Assembly: GCF_001037465.1 (NCBI RefSeq)
Contig: NZ_LFCV01000138.1
Location: forward strand, 1-34,805
Source of the DNA: Xenorhabdus khoisanae
GTDB taxonomy: Bacteria; Pseudomonadota; Gammaproteobacteria; Enterobacterales; Enterobacteriaceae
DNA length: 34,805 nucleotides
Reading direction: 5' to 3'
A program made the translations under genes and the position numbers. Positions 25,094 to 33,629 of the stretch are shown piece by piece (positions within the stretch are counted from its first letter, which is position 1; each line of letters begins with the position of its first letter). The notes beneath the pieces are model-generated. The model saw only the letters and a list, made by a program, of their open reading frames with translations. It made no database searches and was not told where the DNA came from.

Positions 25094-26704
25094 ATGAAAT
25101 CATCTACGGGTTCATCTCATCAAGTACCGCTTGCTCAACCGATCAAAATTGCGATCCTGGCGATGGGAGGTGAAGGGGGAGGCGTATTAGCTGATTGGAT
25201 CGTCAATTTGGGCGAAGAAAATGACTATTTTGCTCAGACAACTTCAGTACCCGGCGTAGCACAGCGAACCGGGGCAACGATCTACTATGTCGAGCTGTTC
25301 CCCGGTACGGATGATCCTGACGTATCGGCCCCCGTACTGGCGCTGATGCCAACGGCGGGTGATGTGGATATCGTGCTGGCTTCTGAATTGATGGAGGCCG
25401 CGCGTGCGGTTCAACGCGGTTTTGTGACGCCGGATCGCACGACGTTGATCGCTTCGAGCCATCGGGTGTACTCAATAGAGGAAAAATCATCAATGGGGGA
25501 TGGACGTGTGGATAGCGGAGTGTTGATCCAGCAATCCCGCCAGACAGCTTTGCGTTTTATTCATTTTGATATGGCGCTGATGGCTGAGAAGAGCGGCAGC
25601 GTAATCAGTGCAGTGTTATTTGGCGCACTCTGTGGTACGGAAATCCTGCCGTTTAATCGCATCCAGTTTGAAGAGACGATCATCAAGGGTGGAGTGGGAG
25701 TAAAACCGAGCCTACAAGCCTTTAGATTAGGAATGAGTCGGGTACAGTCAGGGGCATCAAATCCCGGTATTCGGAAAAAAATGCGTTTTTCCTGTCAGCA
25801 CGTTTTTAAACGCAACCTGTCTGACCAACAGGTTTCTACACAACACGCTACTACACAGCACGCTTCTATACAACACGCTACTACACAGCATAGTAGCGTG
25901 AGTAACCTTTTGCTGCGTATCCAGCAAGAATTGCCGTCTTGCATCCATGGCATTGCTATCGAAGGGATCAGACGTTTAATTGATTATCAAGATCCGGCTT
26001 ATGCCAGTTTGTATCTCGATCGGTTGCAGCATTTGATCAATCAGGCAGTCAGGCATGATGAGCAATTACTGCACGAAACCGCCCGTCATCTGGCGCTGTG
26101 GATGGCTTATGAAGATACCATTCGGGTGGCTGATCTGAAGATCCGTGCCAGTCGATTCAAGCGGGTTCGTAAGGACGTAAAGGCACGTGACGATCAACTT
26201 ATTGAGATCAATGAATTTCTGCATCCCAGAGTGGAAGAAGTATGCGATACCTTACCTGCCAGTGTTGGTCGCTGGCTGTCTCGTTCCCATTTCGTTAAGC
26301 GAATGCTGGCGAAATTACTCAGTCGTGGCCGTGTGATTACCACGAGTTCAATTTGGGGATACCTGCTGTTTTATACGTTGGCGAACTGGCGTCGAATGCG
26401 TCGCCATACTCTGCGTTTTCAGCATGAAACAAAACGGATTGAAAGCTGGTTACAGCGAATAGTGGTAACAGCAAAACGTGATCCGGAGCTGGCTTTGGAA
26501 ATTGCACAATGTCAGCGATTGATCAAAGGATATGGCGATACCTACATCCGCGGACTGCGCAATTTCCAAACCCTGATGGACATTGTTGATCACCATCTGA
26601 ATCACCTGTCTCCTGCCAGCTTGCGGCAACTGCGTAAAGCGGCACTGGCGGATGAACATGGCAACCAATTACGCGAATGCCAACGGCGACTCTCTTTATA
26701 TTAA
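25094..26704 (+). CDS. iorB: Indolepyruvate oxidoreductase beta-like subunit with long C-terminal domain
   Basis: A 536-residue partner of the preceding subunit. Residues about 15-215 form the 2-oxoacid oxidoreductase gamma domain (MGGEGGGVLADW, VPGVAQRTGATIYY). The C-terminal 280 residues match the extended form of IorB seen in aerobic proteobacteria (DUF6537-type region); classical archaeal IorB has only about 200 residues. Between the two lies a 20-residue repeat (248-267; STQHA, TTQHA, SIQHA, TTQHS). The start at 25094 has AGGGGG ending 9 nt upstream; ATG 25088 is 3 nt from it, and the more distal ATG 25046 lies inside iorA. Translation is probably coupled to iorA. Confidence 0.88.
   Translation: MKSSTGSSHQVPLAQPIKIAILAMGGEGGGVLADWIVNLGEENDYFAQTTSVPGVAQRTGATIYYVELFPGTDDPDVSAPVLALMPTAGDVDIVLASELMEAARAVQRGFVTPDRTTLIASSHRVYSIEEKSSMGDGRVDSGVLIQQSRQTALRFIHFDMALMAEKSGSVISAVLFGALCGTEILPFNRIQFEETIIKGGVGVKPSLQAFRLGMSRVQSGASNPGIRKKMRFSCQHVFKRNLSDQQVSTQHATTQHASIQHATTQHSSVSNLLLRIQQELPSCIHGIAIEGIRRLIDYQDPAYASLYLDRLQHLINQAVRHDEQLLHETARHLALWMAYEDTIRVADLKIRASRFKRVRKDVKARDDQLIEINEFLHPRVEEVCDTLPASVGRWLSRSHFVKRMLAKLLSRGRVITTSSIWGYLLFYTLANWRRMRRHTLRFQHETKRIESWLQRIVVTAKRDPELALEIAQCQRLIKGYGDTYIRGLRNFQTLMDIVDHHLNHLSPASLRQLRKAALADEHGNQLRECQRRLSLY
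25835..25894 (+). repeat. 15-bp tandem repeat, four copies, in iorB
   Basis: Four in-frame 15-nt units encode STQHA, TTQHA, SIQHA and TTQHS between the two domains of IorB. Units alternate in type (ACAACACGC versus ACAGCACGC), suggesting that a 30-bp pair was later duplicated. The last unit runs into a 10-bp inverted repeat, CACGCTACTA (25874-25883) with TAGTAGCGTG (25891-25900). Confidence 0.9.
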
Positions 26705-26744
26705 AACAATACATTGAAACAACGGTATTAAGGAGGAATTTGCA

Positions 26745-27164
26745 ATGAGCCTGCTCAGATTTGTACAGCCGCATAAAATTCGGTTTGCTGAATGTGATCC
26801 TGCGGGAATCGTCTTTTATCCTCAGTATTTCGTGATGTTCAACAATTTGCTGGAAGATTGGTTCGATGAATTAACACCAATGGGGTATGCCAATTACATT
26901 GCTAAATATCGCTTTGGCCTGCCAACGGTTCATTTAGAGGCGGAATTTAAAGCTATCAGCAGAATGGGGGATCAGGTTTGGCTGGAATTAAATGTTGAGA
27001 AAATCGGCAGAAGATCATTGAAATTGCTTCAACGTTGTATCAGCAAAGGCGGAGAATTGAGGATGAGTGTCACTCAGACTTACGTCACGACTTCACTGGA
27101 TACCCACCAAGCCATCCCCATACCTGATGAGCTTTACTATGCGTTAACTGAACAGATGCGTTAA
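26745..27164 (+). CDS. 4-hydroxybenzoyl-CoA thioesterase-family protein
   Basis: A 139-residue hotdog-fold acyl-CoA thioesterase. The active-site segment AECDPAGIVFYPQYF places the conserved Asp at position 18, matching the catalytic Asp17 of the Pseudomonas 4-hydroxybenzoyl-CoA thioesterase. The start at 26745 has a very strong site, AAGGAGG. In this operon it would hydrolyse the hydroxylated aryl-CoA made by the next enzyme. The 3' end carries a 17-bp tandem duplication that changes the last codon from Pro (deduced from the second copy) to Arg. Confidence 0.9.
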   Translation: MSLLRFVQPHKIRFAECDPAGIVFYPQYFVMFNNLLEDWFDELTPMGYANYIAKYRFGLPTVHLEAEFKAISRMGDQVWLELNVEKIGRRSLKLLQRCISKGGELRMSVTQTYVTTSLDTHQAIPIPDELYYALTEQMR

Positions 27165-27174
27165 CTGAACAGAT
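27141..27174 (+). repeat. 17-bp tandem duplication at the thioesterase stop
   Basis: GCGTTAACTGAACAGAT is present twice in a row (27141-27157, 27158-27174). The first copy provides the present C-terminus LTEQMR and stop; the second preserves what was probably the older ending, LTEQMP and stop. It is out of frame by length but harmless because a stop codon is created at the junction. Confidence 0.9.
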
Positions 27175-27258
27175 GCCTTAACCAAATTTATATCCTAACC
27201 GGGCCATCGCGTAGGTGAACCCTATCGTGACAGGCATCGTGGTGACAGGAGAGGAAGC

Positions 27259-29604
27259 ATGAGCATAAAAGCTATAAACGAAGGTATAAATAATGAAGGT
27301 ATAAATATAGTCTGCATTGGCGGTGGCCCGGCAGGATTGTATTTCGGCCTGCTGATGAAACTGCAAAATCCTGATAATCGTGTCGTGGTGATCGAGCGCA
27401 ATCGTCCGTATGACACTTTTGGCTGGGGCGTTGTGTTTTCGGATGCAACGCTGGAAAACCTGAATATGGCAGATCCCGTTTCAGCCAGAACGATTGGCGG
27501 GGAATTCTGCCGTTGGGACGATATTGATATCTACTTCAAAGGAACGCTAAACCGCAGTGGCGGCCATGGATTTATTGGCATTGGTCGTAAAAGATTACTG
27601 AATATTCTGCAAGATCGCTGTCAGGAGTTAGGCGTTGAATTAGTGTTCGAAACTCAGGTTGAAGATGAGCAGGAAATCGCCCGCCAATATCATGCAGATT
27701 TACTGATTGCTTCTGATGGGATCAATAGTCAGATCCGTACCCGTTATGCGGAAGTGTTTGTGCCGGATATCGATCAACGCCATTGCCGTTTTGTCTGGCT
27801 GGGAACCCGAAAGATATTTGATGCTTTTACGTTTCTGTTTGTCGAAACAGAACATGGTTGGTTTCAGGTTCACGCTTATCAATTTCAGGAAGGACTATCG
27901 ACTTTTATTGTTGAGACGACGGAAGAGGCGTGGTTGGCTGCGGGCATCGACAAAATGTCACAGGAAGAGGGCATCGCATACTGTGAAAAGATATTCGCGC
28001 AGTGGTTGGATGGGCATGAATTAATTGCTAATGCGGCACATTTGCGTGGGGCGGCCATTTGGATACGCTTCCCCCGGGTTATTTGTACGCATTGGGTACA
28101 TTGGATCAAACCGGAGGAGAGCAGCGGCAAACATATCCCGATCGTGTTAATGGGGGATGCGGCCCATACAGCCCATTTCTCCATTGGTTCCGGTACGAAA
28201 TTGGCACTGGAAGATGCGATTGAACTGGCGAACAGCCTGAAAGCCTATCAAGGGAATTTACCGGCGGGTTTGTCACATTATCAGAAAGTGCGCAGTGTGG
28301 AAGTACTGAAGATCCAGAACGCAGCGCGCAACTCAACGGAATGGTTCGAAAATGTGGCGCGTTATAAAAGCCTGCCGCCTGAACAATTTGCTTATTCATT
28401 ATTGACCCGTTCACAACGTATTTCCCATGAAAACCTGCGATTAAGGGATAAAGCATGGTTGGAGAATTATGAACGTTGGTTTACCCAACAGCTTAATCAC
28501 GAATTTCCCTTAGTCCCGCCGTTGCTGACACCTTATAAAATACGGGGTGTGACCCTGAAAAATCGTGTCGTCGTTTCTCCTACGTTGCTGTATAGCGCAG
28601 TGGATGGTGTGCCGGGGCAATTCCATCAGATTCACCTTGGTAGCAGGGCATTGGGGGGAGCAGGTTTGGTGATCGCTGAAATGACAGCGATTTCACCGCA
28701 GGCGCGCGTGACGCCAGCTTGCACAGGGTTGTGGAATGAACAACAGGTACAGGCATGGAAGACGATCACTGATTTTGTCCATCAGAACACAGATACGCTG
28801 ATAGGGGTCCAACTGGGCCATGCAGGACGCCGGGGATCAACGCAACTGGGATGGGAACAATCCGATCATCCTCTGCCGGAGGGCAACTGGCCCTTGGTTT
28901 CGGCATCAGCCATCCCCTATCTCCCCGGCGTTTCACAAGTGCCTGCCGCTATCACTAAAGCGCAGATGAGTGAAATCATTGACCAGTTTGTCGCGGCGAC
29001 ACGCCGTGCCATCAACGCGGGTTTTGACTGGCTGGAAATTCAGGCTGCTCATGGTTATTTGCTCTCCAGCTTTATTTCACCGCTCACTAATCAGCGTGAT
29101 GATGAGTATGGGGGATCACTGGAAAACCGGCTGCGTTTCCCGTTGTCTGTTTTTAAGGCGGTGCGTGAGATCTGGCCTGCTGAATTACCGATATCTGTGC
29201 GTATCTCTGCTACCGATTGGGTTGAGGGAGGAACGAGCGTTGATGACGCGGTCGTGATTGCTCAATATTTTCGTGAAGCGGGGGTGGATATGGTGGATTG
29301 CTCCACGGGTGAGGTTTCCGCTGAACAGCGACCCATTTACGGGAGAATGTACCAGACCCCAATGGCTGATCGCCTTCGTAATGAGGGCAAAGTGCCGGTT
29401 ATTGCTGTCGGCGCGATTACAGATGCAGATCAAATCAACGGCATTATTGCTTCTGGTCGCGCCGATCTCTGTGCCTTATCACGCCCATTCTTATCCAATG
29501 CTGCCTGGCTGCTACATGAATGCGCCAGATACGGCTGGAATATTGGTTGGCCGAAACCCTATCTTTACGGCAAAGAGCAATTTATAGCAAAGAACAAGTT
29601 ATAG
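27259..29604 (+). CDS. Fused aryl-CoA monooxygenase / OYE-family reductase (salicylyl-CoA 5-hydroxylase type)
   Basis: A 781-residue two-domain flavoprotein. Residues 15-400 are an FAD aromatic hydroxylase: dinucleotide motif GGGPAGL (21-27) and FAD motif [21 protein letters not shown] (about 299). Residues 423-781 are an FMN old-yellow-enzyme domain with HAGRRGS (from 521) and [13 protein letters not shown] (His598). This fusion is known from the 2-aminobenzoyl-CoA monooxygenase/reductase of Azoarcus and from proteins annotated as bifunctional salicylyl-CoA 5-hydroxylase/oxidoreductase. With a gentisate dioxygenase next door, 5-hydroxylation of salicylyl-CoA is the likelier job; a 2-aminobenzoyl-CoA-type reaction is the alternative. 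ATG 27259 follows GGAGAGGA. Two short tandem duplications flank the coding region: NEGIN twice at codons 7-16 and a 17-bp repeat over the stop. Confidence 0.9.
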   Translation: MSIKAINEGINNEGINIVCIGGGPAGLYFGLLMKLQNPDNRVVVIERNRPYDTFGWGVVFSDATLENLNMADPVSARTIGGEFCRWDDIDIYFKGTLNRSGGHGFIGIGRKRLLNILQDRCQELGVELVFETQVEDEQEIARQYHADLLIASDGINSQIRTRYAEVFVPDIDQRHCRFVWLGTRKIFDAFTFLFVETEHGWFQVHAYQFQEGLSTFIVETTEEAWLAAGIDKMSQEEGIAYCEKIFAQWLDGHELIANAAHLRGAAIWIRFPRVICTHWVHWIKPEESSGKHIPIVLMGDAAHTAHFSIGSGTKLALEDAIELANSLKAYQGNLPAGLSHYQKVRSVEVLKIQNAARNSTEWFENVARYKSLPPEQFAYSLLTRSQRISHENLRLRDKAWLENYERWFTQQLNHEFPLVPPLLTPYKIRGVTLKNRVVVSPTLLYSAVDGVPGQFHQIHLGSRALGGAGLVIAEMTAISPQARVTPACTGLWNEQQVQAWKTITDFVHQNTDTLIGVQLGHAGRRGSTQLGWEQSDHPLPEGNWPLVSASAIPYLPGVSQVPAAITKAQMSEIIDQFVAATRRAINAGFDWLEIQAAHGYLLSSFISPLTNQRDDEYGGSLENRLRFPLSVFKAVREIWPAELPISVRISATDWVEGGTSVDDAVVIAQYFREAGVDMVDCSTGEVSAEQRPIYGRMYQTPMADRLRNEGKVPVIAVGAITDADQINGIIASGRADLCALSRPFLSNAAWLLHECARYGWNIGWPKPYLYGKEQFIAKNKL
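27277..27306 (+). repeat. 15-bp tandem duplication near the monooxygenase start
   Basis: Two 15-nt units (AACGAAGGTATAAAT, AATGAAGGTATAAAT) encode [10 protein letters not shown] just before the FAD-binding motif. They differ by one silent base and keep the frame, lengthening the N-terminal tail by five residues. Confidence 0.85.
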
Positions 29605-29615
29605 CAAAGAACGAG
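29582..29615 (+). repeat. 17-bp tandem duplication over the monooxygenase stop
   Basis: TTATAGCAAAGAACAAG (29582-29598) is followed by TTATAGCAAAGAACGAG (29599-29615). The first copy encodes the end of the protein (IAKNK) and the TTATAG junction supplies the stop. It is the second 17-bp duplication across a stop codon in this operon. Confidence 0.85.
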
Positions 29616-29640
29616 CTATACCCAATAGGTTTCAAATTGC
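29616..29640. repeat. Solo end of an ERIC-like repeat
   Basis: CTATACCCAATAGGTTTCAA, followed by ATTGC, resembles the inverted right end of the full element at 21220-21346 (read on the minus strand: TATACCCAATGGATTTCAAG, then ATG). Only the terminal 24 or so bases are recognisable; the core is absent. It lies directly in the 72-bp gap between the monooxygenase and dioxygenase genes. Confidence 0.6.
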
Positions 29641-29676
29641 AGTCACTTTCGACTTTATCCGTACAGGAGATATCCC

Positions 29677-30816
29677 ATGTCTCAAAAAGAAAATATTCAA
29701 TCCCATGATCGATACCGGGAAGATATTGCCGGCCGTGCTAATGTCGCTGATAGTCCTGAACTGTTGGCGTATTACAAGGAGTTGGAAACATACAGGACAG
29801 GGGCACTCTGGACAATCGCCAATAAAATTGAACCGTGGCAACCGAAGTCAGCATCGGTTCCGATACTTTGGCGCTATCGTGATTTGCGTGAACTCGTCCT
29901 TAAATCTGCCGATTTGGTCACACCAGAAAAAGCGGGGCGTCGTGTGGTTTATCTGAATAATTCTGAAAAGTCGGGTTTATCTGCCGCAGTGGGGTTGCTC
30001 TATTCCGGTCTTCAGACCATGCGACCGGGTGAAGCCGCATCGGCCCATGCCCACTCTTCTTCCGCCCTGCGTTTTATCATGGAAGGACACGGCGCTTATA
30101 CCATTGTCGATGGGCAGAAAATGTTGCTGGAAGCGAATGATTTTGTCTTAACCCCCACTGGGACATGGCATGAACACGGCGTTGATTCTGATGGTTCACA
30201 GTGTATATGGCAGGACGGTCTGGATATGCCGCTGGTCAATGTGCTGGAAGCAGGTTTTTATAAGGTACACCCTGACTTACGTCAGGCTGTGACTGAACCG
30301 CTGGATTCCTCTGTTGGGCTTTGGGGCGCACCCGCCCTGCGTCCCCAAAATGTCGGCTGGAATAAGCCATATTCTCCGCTGTTCAGATATCAATGGGGAG
30401 CAACTTATGAAGCCTTACAACGTTATGCCCGTGTTTCAGAAGGCTCACCTTTTGATGACATTCTGATGCATTACACCAATCCGCTGACAGGGGGTCATGT
30501 CATGCCGACTCTCGGTGCCAGTATGCAGTTGTTAAGGCCGGGCTTCGTTGGCAAGGCGCATCGGCATACCGGCAGTTTCATCTATCAGGTAGCGAAAGGA
30601 CAGGGTTATTCCGTGATTGACGGCCAGCGGTTCGATTGGCAGGAGCGGGATATTTTCTGCGTTCCTTCATGGGCATTCCATGAACATGTGAATAGCTCAC
30701 AAACAGAAGATGCTTGCTTGTTCTGTTTCAGCGACCTGCCGGTCATACAGACATTGCATTTGTATTACGAAGAAGCCCTGATTGATAACGATGGGCACCA
30801 ACGAGTGGGAGGATAA
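29677..30816 (+). CDS. Gentisate 1,2-dioxygenase-like bicupin
   Basis: A 379-residue iron-dependent ring-cleaving dioxygenase that would open gentisate between C1 and C2 to maleylpyruvate. The first cupin has HAH at 124-126 and WHEH with His165/His167; the second has KAHRHTGSF (His295, His297) and AFHEHV. The N-terminal cupin normally binds the iron in this family. Length fits gentisate dioxygenases; salicylate 1,2-dioxygenase and 1-hydroxy-2-naphthoate dioxygenase are close relatives and cannot be excluded. ATG 29677 has AGGAG at 29665-29669. Confidence 0.88.
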   Translation: MSQKENIQSHDRYREDIAGRANVADSPELLAYYKELETYRTGALWTIANKIEPWQPKSASVPILWRYRDLRELVLKSADLVTPEKAGRRVVYLNNSEKSGLSAAVGLLYSGLQTMRPGEAASAHAHSSSALRFIMEGHGAYTIVDGQKMLLEANDFVLTPTGTWHEHGVDSDGSQCIWQDGLDMPLVNVLEAGFYKVHPDLRQAVTEPLDSSVGLWGAPALRPQNVGWNKPYSPLFRYQWGATYEALQRYARVSEGSPFDDILMHYTNPLTGGHVMPTLGASMQLLRPGFVGKAHRHTGSFIYQVAKGQGYSVIDGQRFDWQERDIFCVPSWAFHEHVNSSQTEDACLFCFSDLPVIQTLHLYYEEALIDNDGHQRVGG

Positions 30817-30818
30817 AG

Positions 30819-31730
30819 ATGCGTTTAATCACTTACCGTACTGAAGTGACGGCTGCCACACGATTAGGGGCAATTGTGGATAACCATGTGGTGGATTTAG
30901 CAAAGTTAGCCGCCTATGTGGGTAACGTACTGCCGGATAATATGCTGGATTTTATTGACTTGGGACCCTTGGCCGTGAGCAGTGCAACGGCGTTGCTGGA
31001 TTCATTTAAAGACTTATGGCCAGTGGACATAGCCCTGCCATTGCAGAATGTGAAAATACTGGCACCGATCCCTCGTCCACGGAAAAACATCTTTGGTATT
31101 GGCCTGAATTATGTTGAACATGTGGCTGAATCCAGCCGGACTCTGGATACGGCAAAAGATCTGCCAAAAGAGCCTGTCATTTTCTCGAAGCCGCCAACCA
31201 CGGTGATTGGCCCGGGTGATGCAATTGAACACAACAGTGGAATCACCCAGCAATTGGATTGGGAAGTGGAACTGGCAGTGATTATCGGGACGCGCGCCAA
31301 GGGGGTATCGGAAGTTGAAGCGCTGAAATATGTATTCGGCTATAGCTTAATTATCGATATGAGCGCCCGTGATTGCCGCCGTGCCGGGCAATGGATCTAC
31401 TCTAAGGGGCAAGATACTTACGCACCTTTCGGCCCCTGCATTGTCACCGCGGATGAAATTCCCGATCCCCAAGATCTTGCGCTTAACCTAAAAGTTAACG
31501 GAGTCACCAAACAGGATTCCAATACACGCCATATGTTATTCAAGGTTAACACCCTGATTGCAGATATCAGCAAGGGTATCACATTGGAACCGGGGGATAT
31601 TATCGCTACGGGAACACCGGAAGGTGTCGGGGCAGGACGCAATCCACAAGAGTGGCTATGGCCGGGGGATGTTGTTGAAGCACATCTTGAAAAGATTGGT
31701 GATTTGCGCCATTCCGTTATCGCCGTGTAA
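30819..31730 (+). CDS. Fumarylacetoacetate-hydrolase family enzyme (acylpyruvate hydrolase)
   Basis: A 303-residue metal-dependent C-C hydrolase. The conserved FAH core is visible: GIGLNYVEHV (93-102), metal ligands Glu149 and Glu151 in DWEVELA, and Asp180 in LIIDMSARD, then TGTPEGVGAGR near the end. Two bases separate it from the dioxygenase stop, and its GGAGG lies inside the end of that gene. Placed after a gentisate dioxygenase it should split maleylpyruvate or fumarylpyruvate into pyruvate plus maleate or fumarate. The maleate isomerase downstream favours maleylpyruvate. Confidence 0.88.
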   Translation: MRLITYRTEVTAATRLGAIVDNHVVDLAKLAAYVGNVLPDNMLDFIDLGPLAVSSATALLDSFKDLWPVDIALPLQNVKILAPIPRPRKNIFGIGLNYVEHVAESSRTLDTAKDLPKEPVIFSKPPTTVIGPGDAIEHNSGITQQLDWEVELAVIIGTRAKGVSEVEALKYVFGYSLIIDMSARDCRRAGQWIYSKGQDTYAPFGPCIVTADEIPDPQDLALNLKVNGVTKQDSNTRHMLFKVNTLIADISKGITLEPGDIIATGTPEGVGAGRNPQEWLWPGDVVEAHLEKIGDLRHSVIAV

Positions 31731-31753
31731 GAACGGAAATACAGGAGCCTGAT

Positions 31754-32785
31754 ATGCTGAATCTCCCTAAGTTCAAGGCGGCTGCGGTACAGGCTGCACC
31801 TATCTTTCTGGATACGGAAGCGACGGTTGAGCTTGTTTGTCGGCTGATCCGTGAAGCAGCCGACAATGGCGCTAATCTGGTGGCTTTTCCTGAGGTATTT
31901 GTTTCTGGTTATCCTTATTGGAACTGGGTCATGAATCCTGTTCAGGGTAGCCCGTGGTTTGAAAAACTGTGCAAATCTGCCATTGAAGTGCCGGGTCCGG
32001 AGATCCATAAAATCGCACTGGCTGCGGCACGCCATCACATCAATGTTGTGGTCGGCGTGAATGAGCGTAGTCCCAATGGCATCGCGACGCTCTATAACAC
32101 GTTGGTGACTATTTCTGATGAAGGCCGCATTTTGGGACGCCATCGGAAACTGGTGCCGACATGGGCAGAGAAACTCACGTGGGCGAACGGGGACGCTTCT
32201 TCGCTAAAAGTACATGATACCCGCATTGGCCCATTAGGTGCGCTGGCTTGCGGAGAGAATACCAATACATTGGCGCGTTTTGCTTTATTGTCTCAGGGAG
32301 AGTTGGTACATGTTGCCAGCTATATTGCTCTGCCTGTTGCACCTCCGGATTATGACATGGCTGAGGCGATCCGCTTACGGGCGGCAGCCCATTGCTTTGA
32401 AGGGAAAGTTTTTACCATCGTTTCTTGTTCCACTATCTCACAAGAAATCGTAAAAGCGATGACAGCCACTCATCCTGAAGCCGAAGAACTGTTGGCACGT
32501 CCTAATAGCGCATTTACGGGAATTATCGGGCCTGATGGCCGCGTGATGGGTGATCCCCTGATTGATGAAGAAGGGATTGTCTATGCAGATATCGATCTGA
32601 ATCGCTGCATTCAGCCTCGTCAGATGCATGATATTACAGGGCATTACAACCGTTTTGATATTTTCGATCTCAAAGTAAATCGCCGCCCGATGAATCCGAT
32701 CCAGTTTACAGATCTACCTCCGGAGCAGACTGATCTGAATACCTATGTTGATTGGGCTGATCCCTCACAGGAGAACCTGCCATGA
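31754..32785 (+). CDS. Nitrilase-superfamily enzyme, probable nitrilase
   Basis: A 343-residue C-N hydrolase with the nitrilase triad Glu47 (FPEVFVSGYP), Lys132 (HRKLVPTWAEK) and Cys166 (ACGENTN), plus Glu139 as the second conserved glutamate. The HRKLxPT and CGENTN segments are those of true nitrilases rather than of amidases, so conversion of an organic nitrile to the acid plus ammonia is the best call. Thr replaces the usual Pro in the GENTNPLAR stretch. ATG 31754 follows AGGAG. The stop overlaps the maleate isomerase start by four bases. An amidase-type step on a nitrogen-bearing pathway intermediate is an alternative. Confidence 0.88.
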   Translation: MLNLPKFKAAAVQAAPIFLDTEATVELVCRLIREAADNGANLVAFPEVFVSGYPYWNWVMNPVQGSPWFEKLCKSAIEVPGPEIHKIALAAARHHINVVVGVNERSPNGIATLYNTLVTISDEGRILGRHRKLVPTWAEKLTWANGDASSLKVHDTRIGPLGALACGENTNTLARFALLSQGELVHVASYIALPVAPPDYDMAEAIRLRAAAHCFEGKVFTIVSCSTISQEIVKAMTATHPEAEELLARPNSAFTGIIGPDGRVMGDPLIDEEGIVYADIDLNRCIQPRQMHDITGHYNRFDIFDLKVNRRPMNPIQFTDLPPEQTDLNTYVDWADPSQENLP

Positions 32786-33537
32786 ACGAGAAGCGTTATT
32801 TTCGGGTTGGGCAGATTGTGCCTTCTTCAAATACGACAATGGAAACGGAAATTCCGGCCATTCTGCGTACTCGTGAAGCGGTTAGCCCTGAGCGTTTTAC
32901 CTTTCATGCCAGTCGCATGAGAATGAAAAACGTCACGAAAGAAGAACTGGCGGCAATGGATGCGGATAGCGATCGCTGTGCGCTTGAATTATCGGATGCT
33001 GCGGTGGATGTGTTGGGGTATGCCTGTTTGGTGGCGATTATGAGCATGGGCAAAGGATATCACCGAATCTCTGAAAAACGCCTTCACTTGCGGACATCAG
33101 AGAACGGTTATCCGGCTCCGGTTGTGACCAGTGCAGGGGCGCTGGTGGATGGATTACATGCTTTGGGAGCGAAACGGATCTCAATATTGACGCCTTACAT
33201 GAAGCCATTGACTCAATTGGTGATTGATTACATTGAGAACGAGGGGATTGAAGTTATCGATAGCATCTCATTGGAGATCCCCGATAACCTTGATGTCGGA
33301 CGACAAGATCCCCTTGCGCCGTTGGAAATTACTAAACGGCTCAACAGCAATGTGGATGTGATGGTGGCTTCTGCCTGCGTACAAATGCCTTCTCTGGCCT
33401 CAGTGCCCCTGATCGAAGATCGTATTGGATTGCCTGTTATTTCCTCATCTGTGGCGACAACCTACATGATATTGAAACAGCTTGGGTTGGATACATACGT
33501 TCCGAGATTTGGCTCACTGTTATCAGGAAAATATTGA
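32782..33537 (+). CDS. maiA: Maleate cis-trans isomerase
   Basis: A 251-residue Asp/Glu racemase-superfamily enzyme that converts maleate to fumarate without cofactor. The two catalytic cysteines are visible: Cys82 in GYACLVAIMSMG and Cys199 in ASACVQMPS, the same spacing as Cys76 and Cys194 of characterised maleate isomerases. VPSSNTTMETE near the N-terminus binds the substrate carboxylate. ATGA overlap with the nitrilase stop implies translational coupling. Its presence explains how maleate released by the FAH-family enzyme would reach the TCA cycle. Confidence 0.9.
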   Translation: MNEKRYFRVGQIVPSSNTTMETEIPAILRTREAVSPERFTFHASRMRMKNVTKEELAAMDADSDRCALELSDAAVDVLGYACLVAIMSMGKGYHRISEKRLHLRTSENGYPAPVVTSAGALVDGLHALGAKRISILTPYMKPLTQLVIDYIENEGIEVIDSISLEIPDNLDVGRQDPLAPLEITKRLNSNVDVMVASACVQMPSLASVPLIEDRIGLPVISSSVATTYMILKQLGLDTYVPRFGSLLSGKY

Positions 33538-33629
33538 TTGAATCACGGTCGTGGGCGTGTTTTTCATGGATGAACCTTTTAGAATCGGAAAACAAAAAAC
33601 CTCCTGAGATAAAAAGGGTTGTTCAACTT

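Noticed and set aside
31418-32143. 241-codon minus-strand frame
   Set aside because: Antisense to the FAH-family and nitrilase genes, which are clearly real from their catalytic motifs.
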